64,000 nucleotides of DNA from Azoarcus indigens (GCF_004361735.1 NZ_SNVV01000012.1:108865-172864); one strand, 5' to 3'. Shown: positions 20,993 through 30,870, counted from the first letter of the stretch. Notes: generated by a model from the letters alone, not told the origin. Numbers and translations are program-made.

Positions 20993-22129
20993 TCAACTGC
21001 CGCGCGGCGCCGGCACCGGCTGCACGCCACCCGGCGCCAGCCCGGGGATGCGAGGCGTCGCAGTCTGCACGTCGCCGCACTGGGCGCGATGGCGCAGCGC
21101 ATGGTCGATCAGCACCAGCGCCAGCATGGCCTCGGCAATCGGCGTCGCGCGGATGCCGACGCAGGGGTCGTGGCGACCGTGAGTATTGACGATGGTGGCC
21201 GCGCCGCTGCGGTCTATGGAGCGGCGATCCAGGCGGATGCTGGAGGTGGGCTTGATCGCCATGCTGACGAGGATGTCCTGGCCGGACGAAATGCCGCCCA
21301 GCACGCCGCCAGCGTTGTTGGACAGGAAGCCCTCGGGCGTCATTTCATCACCATGCTGGGTACCAAGCTGCGCCACCGACTCGAAGCCGGCGCCGATTTC
21401 AACGCCCTTCACCGCATTGATGCTCATCATCGCGTAGGCGATGTCCGCATCCAGACGGTCGAAAACCGGCTCGCCCCAGCCGACCGGCACGCCGCTGGCG
21501 ACGACGTTGATGCGCGCACCGACCGAATCGCCGGACTTGCGCAATTCATCCATGTACCGTTCCAGCTCATCCACCATGCCGGCGTTCGGCGCAAAGAAGG
21601 GGTTGTTGCCGACTTCGTCCCAGGACTGGAAGGGGATCGGCAGCGGGCCGAGCTGCGCCATGTAGCCGCGCACCACCACGCCGTAGCGCTCCGCCAACCA
21701 CTTCTTTGCGATGGCGCCGGCAGCCACCCGCACAGCGGTCTCTCGCGCGGAGGAACGGCCGCCGCCGCGGTAATCGCGTACGCCGTACTTCTGCCAGTAC
21801 GGGTAGTCGGCATGGCCGGGGCGGAAGGTGTCGGCGATGTTGCCGTAGTCCTTGGAGCGCTGGTCCTGGTTACGGATGAGCAGCGCGATCGGGGTGCCGG
21901 TGGTCACGCCTTCGAACACGCCGGAGAGGATCTCCACCTCGTCCGGCTCGCGGCGCTGGGTGACGTGCCGCGAAGTGCCCGGCTTGCGCCTGTCCAGCTC
22001 GGCCTGGATGTCCGCCGCAGTCAACGCCAACCCCGGCGGGCAACCATCCACGACGCAGCCGATGGCCGGGCCATGGGACTCGCCGAAGGAGGTGACGCGG
22101 AACAAGGTGCCTAGGGTATTGCCGGACAT
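20993..22129 (-). CDS. aroC: Chorismate synthase
   Basis: Last step of the shikimate pathway, converting EPSP to chorismate with reduced FMN. It begins [25 protein letters not shown] and contains the signatures [11 protein letters not shown] and [14 protein letters not shown]. 378 residues, slightly longer than the E. coli enzyme owing to a Pro-rich C-terminal tail. It is first of a likely aroC-MFS-M48 unit. Confidence 0.97.
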   Translation of the reverse strand: MSGNTLGTLFRVTSFGESHGPAIGCVVDGCPPGLALTAADIQAELDRRKPGTSRHVTQRREPDEVEILSGVFEGVTTGTPIALLIRNQDQRSKDYGNIADTFRPGHADYPYWQKYGVRDYRGGGRSSARETAVRVAAGAIAKKWLAERYGVVVRGYMAQLGPLPIPFQSWDEVGNNPFFAPNAGMVDELERYMDELRKSGDSVGARINVVASGVPVGWGEPVFDRLDADIAYAMMSINAVKGVEIGAGFESVAQLGTQHGDEMTPEGFLSNNAGGVLGGISSGQDILVSMAIKPTSSIRLDRRSIDRSGAATIVNTHGRHDPCVGIRATPIAEAMLALVLIDHALRHRAQCGDVQTATPRIPGLAPGGVQPVPAPRGS

Positions 22130-22253
22130 AGGAAAGCTCGTCGAAAAGCACAGGAAACGGTGGCGCCCGGCGGGAAAACCAGGCGGGCAAGGCGCCGGAG
22201 TCTAGCACAGCGCCCTACCCGCCTTTCCCGCCTCGAGCGCCGGGCTAGGGCGG

Positions 22254-22568
22254 TCAGTGGAAGAAGTCTTCCAGCCGCTCGAACACTTCGTGGCCGGCAC
22301 CATGCGGGCGCACCGCCAGCACGTCCTCCAGCTTTTCCACCTGGCGCATCATCTGCTCCAGCCGCTGATCCTCGAACACCAGCAGCCAGATGCGGCTACG
22401 GCGCCCGTCGGCCACCGGCATGCACAGAATGCCCTCGACGTTGAACGCTCGACGGGCGAAAAGATTGCAGATGTGGCTCATCACGCCGGGGTGGTTGTTC
22501 ACCTCCAACTCCAGCACCACCTTGGCGTAACCCTGCTGCGGCAACGGGTCGGCAACTTGTTCGATCAT
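22254..22568 (-). CDS. ilvN: Acetolactate synthase small (regulatory) subunit
   Basis: Regulatory subunit that confers valine feedback on acetolactate synthase. It is a single ACT domain of 104 residues (LELEVNNHPGVMSHICNLFARRAFNVEGILC) and aligns by eye along its whole length with E. coli IlvN (96 residues); it lacks the extra C-terminal domain of IlvH. It lies four bases after ilvB, so translation is coupled. Confidence 0.92.
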   Translation of the reverse strand: MIEQVADPLPQQGYAKVVLELEVNNHPGVMSHICNLFARRAFNVEGILCMPVADGRRSRIWLLVFEDQRLEQMMRQVEKLEDVLAVRPHGAGHEVFERLEDFFH

Positions 22569-22572
22569 GTTC

Positions 22573-24240
22573 TCAGCCTCCGATCATTTCGGTATTGGCG
22601 GCACCCGGCGGCACCATGGGATAGACGAACTGCTCGCGGTCTATCGAGGCGTGGATCAGGCAGGGCCCCGGCGTGTTGAGCGCCTGCGCCAACGCTGCTC
22701 GCGGGTCGCTCTCACCGTCGAGGTCAAGCGCCTTGATTCCGAAGCCCTCCGCGATGCGCACGAAATCCGGCGCGCCACGGTACTTGGAGGCAAATACCCG
22801 CTTGCCGTAGAACAGGTTCTGCTGCTGGTACACCAGGCCGAGCGAGTTGTTGTTCATCAACACGATCTTCACGTTCAGGCCTTCTTCGGCCAGCGTCGCC
22901 AGTTCCTGGATGTTCATCATCAGGCTGCCGTCGCCGGAGAAGCACACCACGGTGCGGTCCGGCTCGGCCATCGCCGCTCCCATCGCCGCCGGCATGCCGA
23001 AGCCCATGGTGCCGAGGCCGCCGGAGGTGAACCACTGGCGAGCACGGCGGAAGGGGTAGGCCTGCGCCACCCACATCTGGTGCTGGCCAACGTCGGTGGT
23101 GACCACCGCCTCGTCATCCAGTGCAGCGGCCACCGCGTGGATCAGGCCGTAATGGGTGCGCGGATCATCCTGGCCGGGCAACTGCAGCGGGAAGCGGCTC
23201 TTGAGGCTGTCCACGTGGGAGAGCCAGCGCTTGCGCAGCGTGACCTTCACCTGCGGCAGCAGCGCTTCCAGCGCGACGGTGACGTCCGCATGAATGGCGA
23301 CATGGGCGTTCTTCACCTTGTGCAGTTCGGAACGGTCCACATCGATATGGACGATCTTGGCCTTGGGACAGAACTGCGCCGCCTTGCCCACCGCGCGGTC
23401 ATCGAAACGGGCGCCGACACAGACCACCAGGTCCGCCTCTTCGAGCACGAAGTTGGTGTAGCGCGCGCCATGCATGCCCAGCATGCCTATGGACAGCGGA
23501 TGGTCCATCGGCATGGTGCCCAGCGCCATCAGCGTCATCGTCGTCGGCATGCTGGCCTGCTCGGCCAGCGTCACCGCCAGCGCCGCCGCACCGGAATGCA
23601 CCACGCCGCCGCCGAGATAGAGCACCGGTTGCTCGGCCTCGTTGATCATCTGCGCCGCCTGCGCCAGCAGTCCCTGGTCCAGCGGCGGCAACGCCTCCGG
23701 CTCAGCGGGCGGCGGCAGCTCGGCCACCTCGATCAGCTGGCTCTGGACGTCCTTGGGCACATCCACCAGCACCGGGCCGGGCCGGCCGGACATCGCGATG
23801 CGGAAGGCTGCCGGAATCACCTCCAGCAGTTCCTGGGCGGAGCGGACGAGGAAGTTGTGCTTGGTGATCGGCACCGTCATACCGTAGATGTCCACTTCCT
23901 GGAAAGCGTCCGTTCCTATCATGGATAGCGGCACCTGACCGGTGATGGCCACGAGCGGGATGGAATCCAGCCGGGCGTCGGCAATAGCCGTCACCAGATT
24001 GGTCGCCCCCGGCCCGCTGGACGCGAAGCACACCTCCGGACGCCCGGAGACCCGCGCCATCCCCTGCGCCATGAAACCGGCACCCTGCTCATGGCGAGCC
24101 AGAACGTGACGGATGATGGTGCTGCCGGACAGCGCATCGTAAAGAGGCAAGATCGCGCCTCCCGGTATTCCGGCAATCGTGCGCACGCCCTGGCGCTCGA
24201 GGAGGCGCACAATCAATTGCGCACCGGTCATTTTTTCCAT
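22573..24240 (-). CDS. ilvB: Acetolactate synthase large subunit (IlvB type)
   Basis: ThDP- and FAD-dependent enzyme that condenses pyruvate to acetolactate or acetohydroxybutyrate, first shared step of valine, leucine and isoleucine synthesis. The catalytic glutamate is in LARHEQGAGFMAQG (Glu51); the ThDP-binding GDGSLMMNIQELATLAEEGLN is present. 555 residues. Regions such as TGQVPLSMIGTDAFQEVDIYG match E. coli IlvB, and the partner is an IlvN, so this is an AHAS I-type pair. An AGGAG precedes the ATG. The upstream leader peptide and hairpin indicate attenuation control. Confidence 0.94.
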   Translation of the reverse strand: MEKMTGAQLIVRLLERQGVRTIAGIPGGAILPLYDALSGSTIIRHVLARHEQGAGFMAQGMARVSGRPEVCFASSGPGATNLVTAIADARLDSIPLVAITGQVPLSMIGTDAFQEVDIYGMTVPITKHNFLVRSAQELLEVIPAAFRIAMSGRPGPVLVDVPKDVQSQLIEVAELPPPAEPEALPPLDQGLLAQAAQMINEAEQPVLYLGGGVVHSGAAALAVTLAEQASMPTTMTLMALGTMPMDHPLSIGMLGMHGARYTNFVLEEADLVVCVGARFDDRAVGKAAQFCPKAKIVHIDVDRSELHKVKNAHVAIHADVTVALEALLPQVKVTLRKRWLSHVDSLKSRFPLQLPGQDDPRTHYGLIHAVAAALDDEAVVTTDVGQHQMWVAQAYPFRRARQWFTSGGLGTMGFGMPAAMGAAMAEPDRTVVCFSGDGSLMMNIQELATLAEEGLNVKIVLMNNNSLGLVYQQQNLFYGKRVFASKYRGAPDFVRIAEGFGIKALDLDGESDPRAALAQALNTPGPCLIHASIDREQFVYPMVPPGAANTEMIGG

Positions 24241-24290
24241 TGTTTTCTCCTGGCAAGCATGTCCGACTAACCAGACCGGGGGGCTTAAAA

Positions 24291-24329
24291 GACGAAACCC
24301 CCGCCGGCCTTGCGCGCCGGCGGGGGTTT
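24291..24329 (-). terminator. Attenuator hairpin upstream of ilvB
   Basis: Perfect 14-base inverted repeat (AAACCCCCGCCGGC and its complement, 24295-24308 and 24316-24329) with a 7-base loop, followed on the minus strand by TTTCGTCTTTTAA. It lies between the valine-rich leader peptide and ilvB, about 55 bases before the ilvB ATG, where an attenuator terminator would be expected. The GGCGG near the end of the leader ORF could pair with CCGCC in the 5' arm as an antiterminator; that pairing is inference. Confidence 0.85.
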
Positions 24330-24362
24330 GGATTCGGTGAAACCGCTTTTTTCCTGACCCTG

Positions 24363-24440
24363 CTACGACGCGCGACCGCCTACGCCTACTACTACGCGTA
24401 CGGACAGGACTACAGCGAGGGTGGAAGCGAAACGGGTCAT
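24363..24440 (-). CDS. Valine-rich leader peptide of the ilvBN operon (IvbL-like)
   Basis: A 25-codon ORF, ATG at 24440 and TAG at 24363-24365, located between fadD and ilvB. It contains VVLSVRVVVGVG: seven valines, six of them encoded by GTA, a codon uncommon in GC-rich genomes, plus two leucines. The composition closely resembles E. coli IvbL (which has a VVVVRVVVVV run). It ends about 34 bases before the attenuator hairpin. Ribosome stalling on Val codons would favour readthrough into ilvB. No strong Shine-Dalgarno is visible, so initiation strength is uncertain. Confidence 0.82.
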   Translation of the reverse strand: MTRFASTLAVVLSVRVVVGVGGRAS

Positions 24441-24517
24441 ATTGCGGAAAATGCGATTAGCGTCCGGAATGAGAACATGAAGCGCCCATGGCACACAAGC
24501 ACTTTCTGGGTCAGGGT

Positions 24518-26203
24518 TTACTCTAGTGCGACCGCGCTCTGCTCCTCGTCCCTGAGCGCCCGCCGGAGAATCTTGCCAACATTGGTCTTTGGCAATGCAT
24601 CGCGAAACTCCACCTTGTGCGGCACCTTGTAGCCAGTCAGATTCTTCCGGCAGTATGCGATCAGCGCCTCCTCGGTCAGGCCAGGATCTTTCCTTACGAC
24701 GAAAGCCTTCACCGCCTCACCGCTGCGTTCGTCCGGCACTCCGACCGCCGCCACCTCCATCACTCCGGGATGGCTGGCGATAACATCCTCGACCTCATTG
24801 GGATACACGTTGAAGCCGGAGACCAGAATCATGTCTTTCTTGCGATCAACGAGACGGATAAATCCGCGCTCGTCGATGACGGCGATGTCGCCGGTGCGCA
24901 GATAGCCGTCGTGGGTGAAGGCTCGCTTGGTGTCCTCCGGGCGGTTCCAGTAGCCGCGCGTCACCTGCGGCCCCCGCACGCACAACTCTCCGCGCGAACC
25001 TACGGGTTGCTCGACGCCATCGTCATCCCGGATGCTGATCTCCGTGGAAGACACCGGCAAACCGATCGCATGGTTGAACTCCGGCAGATCCAGCGGGTTT
25101 ATCGTCACCGCCGGCGAGGTCTCTGTCAGTCCGTATGCCTCGACCAAGGGCTTGCCGGTCGCCTTGCGCCATTTCTCCGCCACCGCCTGCTGTACCGCCA
25201 TACCACCTCCCAGGGAGATCTGCAGCGCAGAAAAATCCAGTTTTGCAAACTCGGGATTGTTCAGCAGAGCATTGAACAGAGTATTCACCCCCGTAATCGC
25301 GGTAAACCGATACTTGCCCAACTCCTTGATGAAGCCAGGAATATCACGCGGATTGGTGATGAGTACATTGCTGGCACCGATCTTGAAGAAGGTGAGGCAA
25401 TTAGCCGTCAGCGAGAAGATGTGATAGAGCGGCAGCGCGGTGATGATCACCTCCTCACCATCTCGTAGAAAAGGGCGTATCCAGGCATGCGCCTGCTGCA
25501 GGTTGGCGATGATGTTGCCATGACTGAGGATTGCCCCCTTGGCCACGCCCGTCGTGCCGCCGGTGTATTGCAGGTAGGCGATATCGTCGTGGTCTATTTC
25601 AACCGCCTGAAGGGCATGCCTGCTTCCGCGCTTCAATGCATTCGAGAAACTAATCGCGCCCGCCAATTCCCAGGCGGGAACCAGTTTCTTTACCCGGCGG
25701 ACGACGAGGTTCACCAACGCACCCTTAACCGTCCCGAGCATCTCACCCAGGCTGGTGACCACCACATGCTTCAGCGGCAAGTTTGGGAGCACGATCTGGA
25801 GAGTATGAGCGAAGTTCTCGAGGATCACGATGACCTCGGCCCCCGAGTCCCGCAACTGGTGCTCCAGCTCTCTCGCCGTGTAAAGGGGATTGACATTGAC
25901 GACGGTGTAGCCCGCCCGCAATGCGCCGAACATGGCAATCGGATACTGCAGCACGTTGGGCATCATCAACGCCACCCGCGTGCCTTTAGGCAGTCTCAGC
26001 TCGCTCTGCAGGAAGGCAGCGAACCGGGCTGACAAGGAATCCAGCTCCGAATAGCTGATCCCCTTGTCCATGCAGATGTATGCGGTACGCCCGCCAAAGC
26101 TGCGTACGCTGCGCTCAAACAAGTCACCGATGGAACGGAACTCGTTGAGGTCGATTTCTGCTGGAATGCCTGCCGGATAGCTTTGCAGCCAGATCTTTTC
26201 CAT
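24518..26203 (-). CDS. fadD: Long-chain fatty-acid--CoA ligase
   Basis: Acyl-adenylate-forming enzyme that activates fatty acids for beta-oxidation at the membrane. The AMP-binding motif [20 protein letters not shown] and the C-terminal [22 protein letters not shown] are visible. The start at 26203 ([10 protein letters not shown]) follows a strong GGAGGAG and gives 561 residues, the same length as E. coli FadD. The upstream in-frame extension covers a structured leader and is rejected. Confidence 0.95.
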   Translation of the reverse strand: MEKIWLQSYPAGIPAEIDLNEFRSIGDLFERSVRSFGGRTAYICMDKGISYSELDSLSARFAAFLQSELRLPKGTRVALMMPNVLQYPIAMFGALRAGYTVVNVNPLYTARELEHQLRDSGAEVIVILENFAHTLQIVLPNLPLKHVVVTSLGEMLGTVKGALVNLVVRRVKKLVPAWELAGAISFSNALKRGSRHALQAVEIDHDDIAYLQYTGGTTGVAKGAILSHGNIIANLQQAHAWIRPFLRDGEEVIITALPLYHIFSLTANCLTFFKIGASNVLITNPRDIPGFIKELGKYRFTAITGVNTLFNALLNNPEFAKLDFSALQISLGGGMAVQQAVAEKWRKATGKPLVEAYGLTETSPAVTINPLDLPEFNHAIGLPVSSTEISIRDDDGVEQPVGSRGELCVRGPQVTRGYWNRPEDTKRAFTHDGYLRTGDIAVIDERGFIRLVDRKKDMILVSGFNVYPNEVEDVIASHPGVMEVAAVGVPDERSGEAVKAFVVRKDPGLTEEALIAYCRKNLTGYKVPHKVEFRDALPKTNVGKILRRALRDEEQSAVALE

Positions 26204-26218
26204 CGTGCCTCCTCCATG

Positions 26219-26304
26219 GGTTGGAAACCTGCCAGGACAGCTAGCGCTGTCCTGGCTCCGCCCTCCCGAGGCGTCGGGGCGATTTGCACCGCCCGGTTCC
26301 AACC
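26219..26304 (-). promoter_or_regulatory. Nested palindrome in the fadD 5' region
   Basis: A perfect inverted repeat of 11 bases (GCCAGGACAGC, 26231-26241, and complement 26246-26256, loop of 4) lies 28 bases before fadD. It is enclosed by a second inverted pair, GGTTGGAA at 26219-26226 and TTCCAACC at 26297-26304. No T-run follows, so it is not an intrinsic terminator. It may be an operator or an mRNA structure; I know of no matching regulator motif. Confidence 0.5.
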
Positions 26305-26391
26305 GTAGCTGCCACCCATCTGCCGTGGGCGTTCAACTGCATCTCCGCAGCGGCCCCGGCAGGCCGTGCGTGGGGTCTCCTCCCCCGTTGC

Positions 26392-26844
26392 TCAGGCCCG
26401 TTCGCTTTCCTCTTCGGGCCAGTTGCGTATGTAGTTCTTCAACATCCGGTTCTCGAAACTCTGCTCTTCCAGAACCGCCTTGGCCACGTCGTGGAAGCTA
26501 ACTACGCCAAGCAGGGTGTGACCGTCCATCACCGGAAGATAGCGCTGACGCTTATCGACCATGAGACGACGCAACTCATCCATCTCCATATTGGGAGCTG
26601 CGCTCAGCGGAGCCTTGAGCATTGCACTGGCAATCTCCGCGTCCCCCCAAGCGGACCCGTTGTCATGGACCGCTTTTAGCACCTCGCGGAATGTGAGCAT
26701 GCCGACCATCTGACCATGATCGAAGACGACCAGCGAGCCAACGTCCTGCTCAGTCATGATCGCGACCGCTTCGGTGAGCGTTCTGTTGGGTGCAATCGTG
26801 TAGAGCACCTTGCCCTTGATCGCGAGGATCTCGCTCACGAGCAT
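26392..26844 (-). CDS. CBS-domain pair protein
   Basis: A 150-residue protein made of two tandem CBS motifs (about residues 10-60 and 75-130: NRTLTEAVAIMTEQDVGSL and MEMDELRRLMVDKRQRYLPV). CBS pairs bind adenosyl ligands such as AMP, ATP or SAM, and free-standing ones act as energy or redox sensors or partners. A charged, non-domain tail ends the protein (WPEEESERA). Neighbours fadD and fdxA give no firm functional clue. Confidence 0.82.
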   Translation of the reverse strand: MLVSEILAIKGKVLYTIAPNRTLTEAVAIMTEQDVGSLVVFDHGQMVGMLTFREVLKAVHDNGSAWGDAEIASAMLKAPLSAAPNMEMDELRRLMVDKRQRYLPVMDGHTLLGVVSFHDVAKAVLEEQSFENRMLKNYIRNWPEEESERA

Positions 26845-26931
26845 GTCTATCCCCTTGTTTACCGATATGTCTGGAGGTGATGCGCCATGTTAGTGCAAGG
26901 TACTTGAGGCGCAAAGTAAGGGCTTACCCGC

Positions 26932-27255
26932 TCAGCGCTTCAGTTGATCCAGCTTGCCTTTGATCTTGGCCCACTCCTCCGCATCTGGCAGCGGCTCCTT
27001 GCGCTCGACGATAGGCTTCCACTGCCGCGCCAACTCCGCATTCAGCGCGATGTACTCCTCCTGCCCGGGAGGAACATCATCCTCCGCGTAGATCGCTTCG
27101 ACCGGGCACTCCGCGACACAAAGCGTGCAGTCAATGCACTCCTCCGGGTCAATCACGAGGAAATTCTCCCCCTCGCGAAAACAGTCCACCGGGCATACAT
27201 CCACGCAGTCGGTGTACTTGCAACGGATACAGGATTCGGTCACTACATAGGCCAT
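26932..27255 (-). CDS. fdxA: Seven-iron ferredoxin FdxA
   Basis: Small cytoplasmic electron carrier of the FdxA type with one [3Fe-4S] and one [4Fe-4S] cluster. The cysteine patterns [17 protein letters not shown] and [12 protein letters not shown] are near residues 9-25 and 40-52, followed by the C-terminal helix extension ([23 protein letters not shown]) typical of FdxA. 107 residues, normal. It is divergent from trxA across a 246-base region. Confidence 0.93.
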   Translation of the reverse strand: MAYVVTESCIRCKYTDCVDVCPVDCFREGENFLVIDPEECIDCTLCVAECPVEAIYAEDDVPPGQEEYIALNAELARQWKPIVERKEPLPDAEEWAKIKGKLDQLKR

Positions 27256-27368
27256 CTAGTCATACTCCAGGAGAAACGAACCGCGCACGGAAACTTGTGC
27301 ACAAGCGAGATTGCCGACAATATAGTCCAGTGATTTGCATTTTCGCCACGCATCCGCCAGAGATTTTC

Positions 27369-27397
27369 TTGACGCGCGGGCCGCCATAGCATAACGT
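27369..27397 (+). promoter_or_regulatory. Possible trxA promoter
   Basis: TTGACG at 27369-27374 is followed by AT-rich CATAACGT around 27390-27397 with 15 to 17 bases between. The -35 is good but the -10 is weak. It lies about 105 bases before trxA in the fdxA/trxA divergent gap, in which I see no other gene. Confidence 0.35.
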
Positions 27398-27501
27398 CCC
27401 AAAAACTTCCCTCGGGGCAGCTTCATCCAGCCCCCGCCGGGCCACCTCTGGCCCACCCCCCGAATCAAAGACGAAAAACCTTCACCCTGATGTGAGGAAC
27501 C

Positions 27502-27828
27502 ATGAGCGAGCATATCCATTACGTGACTGATGGCAGCTTCGAATCCGAAGTGCTGCAGTCGCAAACGCCCGTCCTTGTCGATTATTGGGCCGAATGGTGC
27601 GGTCCCTGCAAGATGATCGCCCCCATTCTGGACGACATTGCCAAGGATTACGCCGGCAAGCTGAAGGTCGCCAAGCTCAACATCGACGAAAACCAAGAAA
27701 CCCCCTCCAAGTATGGTATCCGCGGCATTCCAACCCTAATGCTTTTCAAGGGTGGCAACGTCGAGGCAACCAAGGTGGGAGCCCTGTCCAAATCTCAACT
27801 GACCGCCTTCATTGACAGCAACATCTAA
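27502..27828 (+). CDS. trxA: Thioredoxin 1
   Basis: General disulfide reductase of the cytoplasm. The active site WCGPC has Cys33 and Cys36, with the conserved Lys after it, and the cis-Pro loop is in [11 protein letters not shown]. 108 residues, the E. coli length. It is followed by rho on the same strand, a conserved pairing. Confidence 0.97.
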   Translation: MSEHIHYVTDGSFESEVLQSQTPVLVDYWAEWCGPCKMIAPILDDIAKDYAGKLKVAKLNIDENQETPSKYGIRGIPTLMLFKGGNVEATKVGALSKSQLTAFIDSNI

Positions 27829-28006
27829 GCCGGAATCGACTCCGGCCCGTTCTCGCGGTGCATCGCGCACTCGCCGCCGGGGCACCCGGCAGCACCGCGA
27901 CGGTAATCCCCCCCAAGGCAACGCTTCCGAAAACGACCTGTTCGATGCGGACATGGCGCTTGAGGAAGGCTCATCCACGTCCGCCGAATCGACTGCCGCC
28001 GCGGCG

Positions 28007-29266
28007 ATGCACCTTTCCGAGCTGAAGTCGCTGCACGTCAGCCAGCTCTTGGAAATGGCCATCGCCAACGAAGTCGAGGGTGCGAACCGTTTGCGCAAGC
28101 AGGAGTTGGTTTTCGCCCTACTGAAGAATCGGGCCAAGAAGGGCGAGCCGATTTATGGAGACGGTGCCCTGGAAGTGCTGCCGGATGGCTTCGGCTTCCT
28201 GCGCTCCCCAGACACTTCCTATCTTGCCGGCACCGACGACATTTACGTCTCGCCGTCGCAGATCCGGCGCTTCAATCTGCACACCGGCGATACGATTGAA
28301 GGCGAGATCCGCACCCCCAAGGATGGGGAGCGCTATTTCGCCCTCGTGAAACTCGACAAGATCAATGGCCGCCCTCCTGAAGAGTGCAAGCACAAGATCC
28401 TGTTTGAGAACCTCACACCGCTGCATCCTCAGGAATGTCTGAAGCTGGAGCGCGACATCCGTGGTGAAGAGAACGTCACCAGCCGGATCATCGACATGAT
28501 CGCGCCTATCGGCAAAGGGCAGCGCGGCCTGCTTGTTGCCCCACCCAAGAGCGGCAAAACGGTGATGCTGCAGCACATCGCGCACTCCATCACGGCCAAC
28601 CATCCCGATGTGGTGGTGATCGTGCTGCTGATCGACGAGCGCCCAGAGGAAGTAACCGAGATGCAGCGTTCGGTGAAGGGTGAGGTCGTTGCCTCCACCT
28701 TCGACGAGCCCGCATCACGCCACGTCCAGGTTGCCGAGATGGTGATCGAGAAGGCCAAGCGTCTGACCGAGCACAAGAAGGATGTCGTCATTCTGCTCGA
28801 CTCCCTCACCCGGCTGGCCCGCGCCTACAACACCGTGGTTCCGGCCTCCGGCAAGGTGCTTACCGGCGGCGTAGACGCCAATGCCCTGCAGAAGCCCAAA
28901 CGATTCTTCGGCGCGGCGCGGAATATCGAGGAAGGCGGCTCGCTGACCATCATCGCCACTGCGCTGATTGATACCGGCAGCCGGATGGATGACGTCATCT
29001 ACGAGGAATTCAAGGGCACCGGCAACATGGAGCTCCATCTCGATAGACGCATGGCGGAAAAGCGGGTCTATCCCGCAATCAACGTGAATCGCTCCGGCAC
29101 ACGACGCGAAGAACTGCTGATGAAGCCGGACATCCTGCAAAAAGTCTGGATACTCCGAAAGCTCCTATACGGTATGGACGATATCGACGCGATGGAATTC
29201 CTGCTCGACAAGATCAAGGCAACCAAAGGAAACGCGGAGTTCTTCGACGCAATGCGTAGAGGCTGA
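28007..29266 (+). CDS. rho: Transcription termination factor Rho
   Basis: Hexameric RNA helicase that ends transcription at Rho-dependent sites. From [11 protein letters not shown] it gives 419 residues, the same length as E. coli Rho. It shows the RNA-binding cold-shock fold ([21 protein letters not shown]), Walker A (APPKSGKT, about 178-185), Walker B and a conserved C-terminus. The frame stays open for a further 65 codons upstream (Arg/Ser/Pro-rich, from about 27812, overlapping trxA), with an ATG at 27953; no clear ribosome site marks either start, so an N-terminal extension is possible. Confidence 0.95.
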   Translation: MHLSELKSLHVSQLLEMAIANEVEGANRLRKQELVFALLKNRAKKGEPIYGDGALEVLPDGFGFLRSPDTSYLAGTDDIYVSPSQIRRFNLHTGDTIEGEIRTPKDGERYFALVKLDKINGRPPEECKHKILFENLTPLHPQECLKLERDIRGEENVTSRIIDMIAPIGKGQRGLLVAPPKSGKTVMLQHIAHSITANHPDVVVIVLLIDERPEEVTEMQRSVKGEVVASTFDEPASRHVQVAEMVIEKAKRLTEHKKDVVILLDSLTRLARAYNTVVPASGKVLTGGVDANALQKPKRFFGAARNIEEGGSLTIIATALIDTGSRMDDVIYEEFKGTGNMELHLDRRMAEKRVYPAINVNRSGTRREELLMKPDILQKVWILRKLLYGMDDIDAMEFLLDKIKATKGNAEFFDAMRRG

Positions 29267-29275
29267 TAGCAGCGT

Positions 29276-29308
29276 AAATAAAAATGCCACCCATGGGTGG
29301 CGTTTTTA
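29276..29308. terminator. Bidirectional terminator between rho and the 3-hydroxyacyl-CoA dehydrogenase gene
   Basis: GCCACCC / GGGTGGC stem (29286-29301) flanked by an A-run on the left and a T-run on the right, so it can end transcription from both convergent genes. Confidence 0.85.
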
Positions 29309-29341
29309 TTTGGCGGAACTTGGCGAAACCGAACTCCGCAC

Positions 29342-30193
29342 TTAGCTGTAATCGAAAAAGCCTTTTCCTGCCTTACGCCCCAGATAACCGGCCTCGACCA
29401 TCTCCACGAGCAGCGGCGCCGGGCGGTACTTGGGATCCTTGAAGCCTTCAAAAAGCACCTGCATTACCGCCAACTCAACATCCAGTCCAATCAAATCACA
29501 AAGCGCAAGCGGCCCGATCGGATGATTGCAGCCCAACTTCATCGCTTCGTCGATTTCCGCAGCTGTGGCCAAACCCTCACCCAAAGTGAAAATTGCCTCA
29601 TTGATCATCGGGCACAGCAGGCGGTTCACCACGAAGCCCGGACTATTGCGCACCTGTACTGGCGTCTTGCCAATAGCCTTAGAGACCGTCTCAACCGCCG
29701 CGTAAGTAGCGTCGGAAGTCTGCAGTCCGCGAATGAGCTCCACCAGCGCCATCATTGGCACCGGGTTGAAGAAGTGCATACCGATAACGCTATCGGCGCG
29801 CTTCGTCGCCGCAGCAATCTTGGTAACGGAAATCGAGGAGGTATTCGTGGCGAGGATTGCGCCTGGCTTAGCAACCGCATCCAACTGCGAGAAAATCTTC
29901 AGCTTAAGATCCAGATTTTCTGTCGCAGCCTCGATTACCAGGTCACACTCGGCAATCCTACCAAGATCGGTCGCAATGGAGATCCGAGCCATAGCATCGG
30001 CCTTCTGCACCTCACTCAGCTTATCTTTCTTGATGAGTCTGTCGAGACTGCCACTGACCGTAGCAAGCCCCTTTTGAACTTGGGCCTCACTGATATCGGT
30101 CATCAGGACATCTATGCCCGAGACAGCAAACGCCTGCGCAATCCCGTTCCCCATCGTGCCTGCGCCAACCACACCGATCTTCTTGATGCTCAT
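29342..30193 (-). CDS. 3-hydroxybutyryl-CoA dehydrogenase
   Basis: NAD(P)-dependent oxidation of 3-hydroxyacyl-CoA to 3-oxoacyl-CoA. The dinucleotide motif [10 protein letters not shown] is at about residues 9-18, the catalytic histidine in [11 protein letters not shown], and the C-terminal dimer domain ends [12 protein letters not shown]. 283 residues, the short Hbd/PaaH-like form. The start at 30193 has GGAG 13 bases before it. No operon partners are adjacent; it could serve butyrate/PHB or fatty acid metabolism. Confidence 0.9.
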   Translation of the reverse strand: MSIKKIGVVGAGTMGNGIAQAFAVSGIDVLMTDISEAQVQKGLATVSGSLDRLIKKDKLSEVQKADAMARISIATDLGRIAECDLVIEAATENLDLKLKIFSQLDAVAKPGAILATNTSSISVTKIAAATKRADSVIGMHFFNPVPMMALVELIRGLQTSDATYAAVETVSKAIGKTPVQVRNSPGFVVNRLLCPMINEAIFTLGEGLATAAEIDEAMKLGCNHPIGPLALCDLIGLDVELAVMQVLFEGFKDPKYRPAPLLVEMVEAGYLGRKAGKGFFDYS

Positions 30194-30360
30194 TGCAATA
30201 AGGTCTCCACAAATTATCAACGCCGAAGGAGCCAGACAGGAATAAGACCCATACCATGGCGTATGGTGGAAATCTATATCAAGACACCCCTCGGCGCCAG
30301 CACCTCTTCCCTTTTTGGCACTAGGCGAAAAGAGAACTTGGCAATAAGGAGAGAGCGCAG

Positions 30361-30385
30361 AAAAAAAGGGAGCCTTTAGGCTCCC
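30361..30385 (-). terminator. Terminator after the tRNA array
   Basis: GGGAGCC / GGCTCCC 7-base stem with a 4-base loop, followed on the minus strand by seven T. It lies 12 bases past the last tRNA-Asp gene. Confidence 0.9.
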
Positions 30386-30397
30386 TTTCTTAAAAAT

Positions 30398-30474
30398 TGG
30401 CGGAGTGGACGGGACTCGAACCCGCGACCCCCGGCGTGACAGGCCGGTATTCTAACCGACTGAACTACCACTCC
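30398..30474 (-). tRNA. tRNA-Asp (GTC), copy 2
   Basis: 77 bases with encoded CCA. The acceptor stem GGAGTGG pairs with CCACTCC; the anticodon loop gives GTC. It differs from the other copy at a few positions in the D and T arms. Last gene of the second Ala-Glu-Asp set. Confidence 0.96.
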
Positions 30475-30532
30475 GCACTAACCTTGCCCGCAATCAAACT
30501 CCGGGCTTGACGCCAAAGCGCCTTTTTATTTG

Positions 30533-30605
30533 CGTCCCCACGGGGATTCGAACCCCGGTTATCGCCGTGAAAGGGCGGTGTCCTAGGCCTCTAGACGATG
30601 GGGAC
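30533..30605 (-). tRNA. tRNA-Glu (TTC), copy 2, CCA not encoded
   Basis: 73 bases to the discriminator base G; the next three bases are CAA rather than CCA, so the CCA end would have to be added by tRNA nucleotidyltransferase. The acceptor stem is GTCCCCA with TGGGGAC and the anticodon is TTC. The body is the same as the other copy at 30933-31008, which does encode CCA. Confidence 0.95.
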
Positions 30606-30622
30606 AAACTTTTAAAACCTTT

Positions 30623-30698
<76 letters not shown>

Positions 30699-30712
30699 AC
30701 AACGAGCCGGCG

Positions 30713-30741
30713 ATTATAGCCTCTGTTAAAGCTTACCGCAA
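30713..30741 (-). promoter_or_regulatory. Promoter of the second tRNA set
   Basis: On the minus strand, TTGCGG (30736-30741), a 17-base spacer and TATAAT (30713-30718), ending 14 bases before tRNA-Ala. The gap to the previous tRNA set also carries a GCAGGGCA/TGCCCTGC hairpin (30767-30785) without a T-run. Confidence 0.75.
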
Positions 30742-30793
30742 GCGCCTCATAAACTGCCTGAGGCTTGCAGGGCAAGATGCCCTGCGGTATTAC

Positions 30794-30870
30794 TGGCGGA
30801 GTGGACGGGGCTCGAACCCGCGACCCCCGGCGTGACAGGCCGGTATTCTAACCAACTGAACTACCACTCC
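30794..30870 (-). tRNA. tRNA-Asp (GTC), copy 1
   Basis: 77 bases with encoded CCA, anticodon GTC, acceptor GGAGTGG. Third gene of the first Ala-Glu-Asp set. Confidence 0.96.
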
